Made by a program: the position numbers and the translations under genes
Source of the DNA: a virus
Direction: 5' to 3' (one strand)
Length of the DNA: 64,000 nt
Virus record (IMG/VR): IMGVR_UViG_3300032267_001204
Location: 1-64,000 of that record
Part shown: one piece after another, positions 63,264-64,000 of the stretch
Position numbering within the stretch: position 1 is the stretch's first letter
Layout: each line of letters begins with the position of its first letter
Notes under the pieces: generated by a model
Seen by the model: only the letters and a program-made list of their open reading frames with translations
Databases searched by the model: none
What the model was told of the DNA's origin: nothing

Positions 63264-64000
63264 TTAGGCCGTCAGAGCCGTAGCTGAAGTGGTCGGGATC
63301 GAACCACCGCAACCGAAGGCTTCAACCACACGCGGGCAGCGGCGGTGACGAATCACGAAGCCGAGTTCAGGACGGAGGATCTTCGCTCCGTAGGCATACA
63401 GCGCCCGGAAGAACCCGATCGAGCCGTCAGGATTCAGGGTGCGATCCTGGATGTTCCTCCAGGTGAACTCACCCGACCACGAGTAGGCTGGATTGTACTT
63501 CAGTTGACCGACACCCGTAGGCTTCGGAATGAGGACCTTCATCACGTCCGCGTGGTAAACCACGGTGTCCGTGTACGGAGCGTCCTTGTAAGCCTGCGCC
63601 ACTTCGTAAGCGCGACCAATGCTGGGGTCAACCAGGGTCGAGCCAGTGAAGGGATGAACGCGGGTCCAAGTGCCCGTGCCGCGAACCGCTGTTGCGGCTG
63701 CGCTAGCCCCACCGCCGCCGCTGAACGACACCGCCGGGACGGAGGTGTAGCCGCTGCCGGGATTGGTGATGGTGATCGCGGTAACCGCGCCGCTGGCGAT
63801 TGTGGCTGTTGCCGTCGCAGTTACGCCGCCAGTAGGAGCAGCCGCAATCGTGACCGTCGGGGCCGAGGTGTAGCTGGATCCCCCCGCAGTAACTGTGACG
63901 GAGTTGATCGAGTCCGCTGCCATCAGCGTGTATCTCGGCGGGAATTCAACCGTGAAAAACTTAAATCCACGATAAACTCCAGACAGCCCCGGGGCCATCA
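63264..64000 (-). CDS. Probable major capsid protein, C-terminal part (5' end outside window)
   Basis: At least 245 residues, open to the right edge. FKFFTVEFPPRYTLMAADSI leads into a Gly/Thr/Ala-rich insertion (SVTVTAGGSSYTSAPTVTIA, TITNPGSGYTSVPAVSFSG), a repeated immunoglobulin-like pattern frequent in phage capsid proteins. Then come YEVAQAYKDAPYTDTVVYHA, VLIPKPTGVGQLKYNPA, WRNIQDRTLNPDGSIGFFRA and the C-terminal FVIRHRRCPRVVEAFGCGGS. The position before small accessory and nozzle genes and the C-terminal style suggest the capsid protein, but the diagnostic N-terminus is absent. Other virion proteins remain possible. Confidence 0.6.
   Translation of the reverse strand, partial: MAPGLSGVYRGFKFFTVEFPPRYTLMAADSINSVTVTAGGSSYTSAPTVTIAAAPTGGVTATATATIASGAVTAITITNPGSGYTSVPAVSFSGGGGASAAATAVRGTGTWTRVHPFTGSTLVDPSIGRAYEVAQAYKDAPYTDTVVYHADVMKVLIPKPTGVGQLKYNPAYSWSGEFTWRNIQDRTLNPDGSIGFFRALYAYGAKILRPELGFVIRHRRCPRVVEAFGCGGSIPTTSATALTA

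Overview
The window reads as most of a tailed-phage or prophage genome at mid-50s percent GC. It has a terminase, portal, a probable capsid C-terminus, tail and fibre proteins, very large internal virion proteins, a family A DNA polymerase and a tyrosine recombinase. No tape measure, tail tube or sheath gene is visible. Three large proteins follow the tail genes in the place where T7-like phages keep ejected internal virion proteins. I therefore infer a podovirus-like phage, probably temperate. The host cannot be fixed from the DNA alone. The recombinase carries an NxLRHSFxSYH box followed by HYxSLVxPxxAxxWF, which in my recollection is common in Verrucomicrobiota integrases; that is weak evidence only.

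Layout. 1-7.2 kb (minus): terminase large subunit, metallophosphoesterase, a small winged-helix-like protein, portal, a mini HNH protein, a small protein, and a leucine-rich-repeat protein running off the left edge. 7.2-7.4 kb: divergent control region. 7.4-22.3 kb (plus): integrase, small ribbon-helix-helix and HTH regulators, then a tightly overlapped DNA metabolism module (PD-(D/E)XK resolvase-like protein, SAM methyltransferase, helicase-nuclease fusion, probable ssDNA-binding protein, deoxyribosyltransferase-like protein, PolA, C5-cytosine methyltransferase, primase-helicase). 22.3-23.9 kb: hairpin-rich non-coding region with repeated CTGGGGGA motifs (origin candidate), one small minus-strand gene and a short Met(CAU) tRNA-like gene. 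23.9-37.4 kb (plus): an accessory region of about 35 mostly small genes. It includes a ligase-like nucleotidyltransferase, a CobT-like vWA protein, a CobS/MoxR-like AAA+ ATPase and DUF6878-/DUF6915-like proteins. This region is punctuated by eight copies of the palindrome ACTCAAC-N4-GTTGAGT and other nested hairpins, and it ends near a probable small terminase. 37.4-64 kb (minus): a Cys-rich protein, a 3907-residue giant protein, two more internal virion proteins, a 1223-residue protein built of about 103-residue tandem repeats, fibre and tail proteins, and a capsid-like C-terminus running off the right edge.

The minus-strand late genes leave the window at both ends in the same orientation, and in an order that would join as terL, portal, (missing part), capsid, tail, internal proteins. 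This fits a circular or circularly permuted genome slightly longer than the window. Early and middle genes are on the plus strand, late genes on the minus strand, with divergent control near 7.3 kb and convergent ends near 37.4 kb.

Most adjacent genes overlap by ATGA, GTGA or TAATG, implying translational coupling. Where genes are spaced, a G-poor linker of the type TAACC-ACAACC commonly follows the stop codon. No endolysin, holin or CI-like repressor could be recognised; several tiny membrane peptides are candidates for lysis functions. The most unusual items are the palindrome family, the giant protein with a second well-formed reading frame inside it, the tandem-repeat tail protein and the CobS/CobT-like module.
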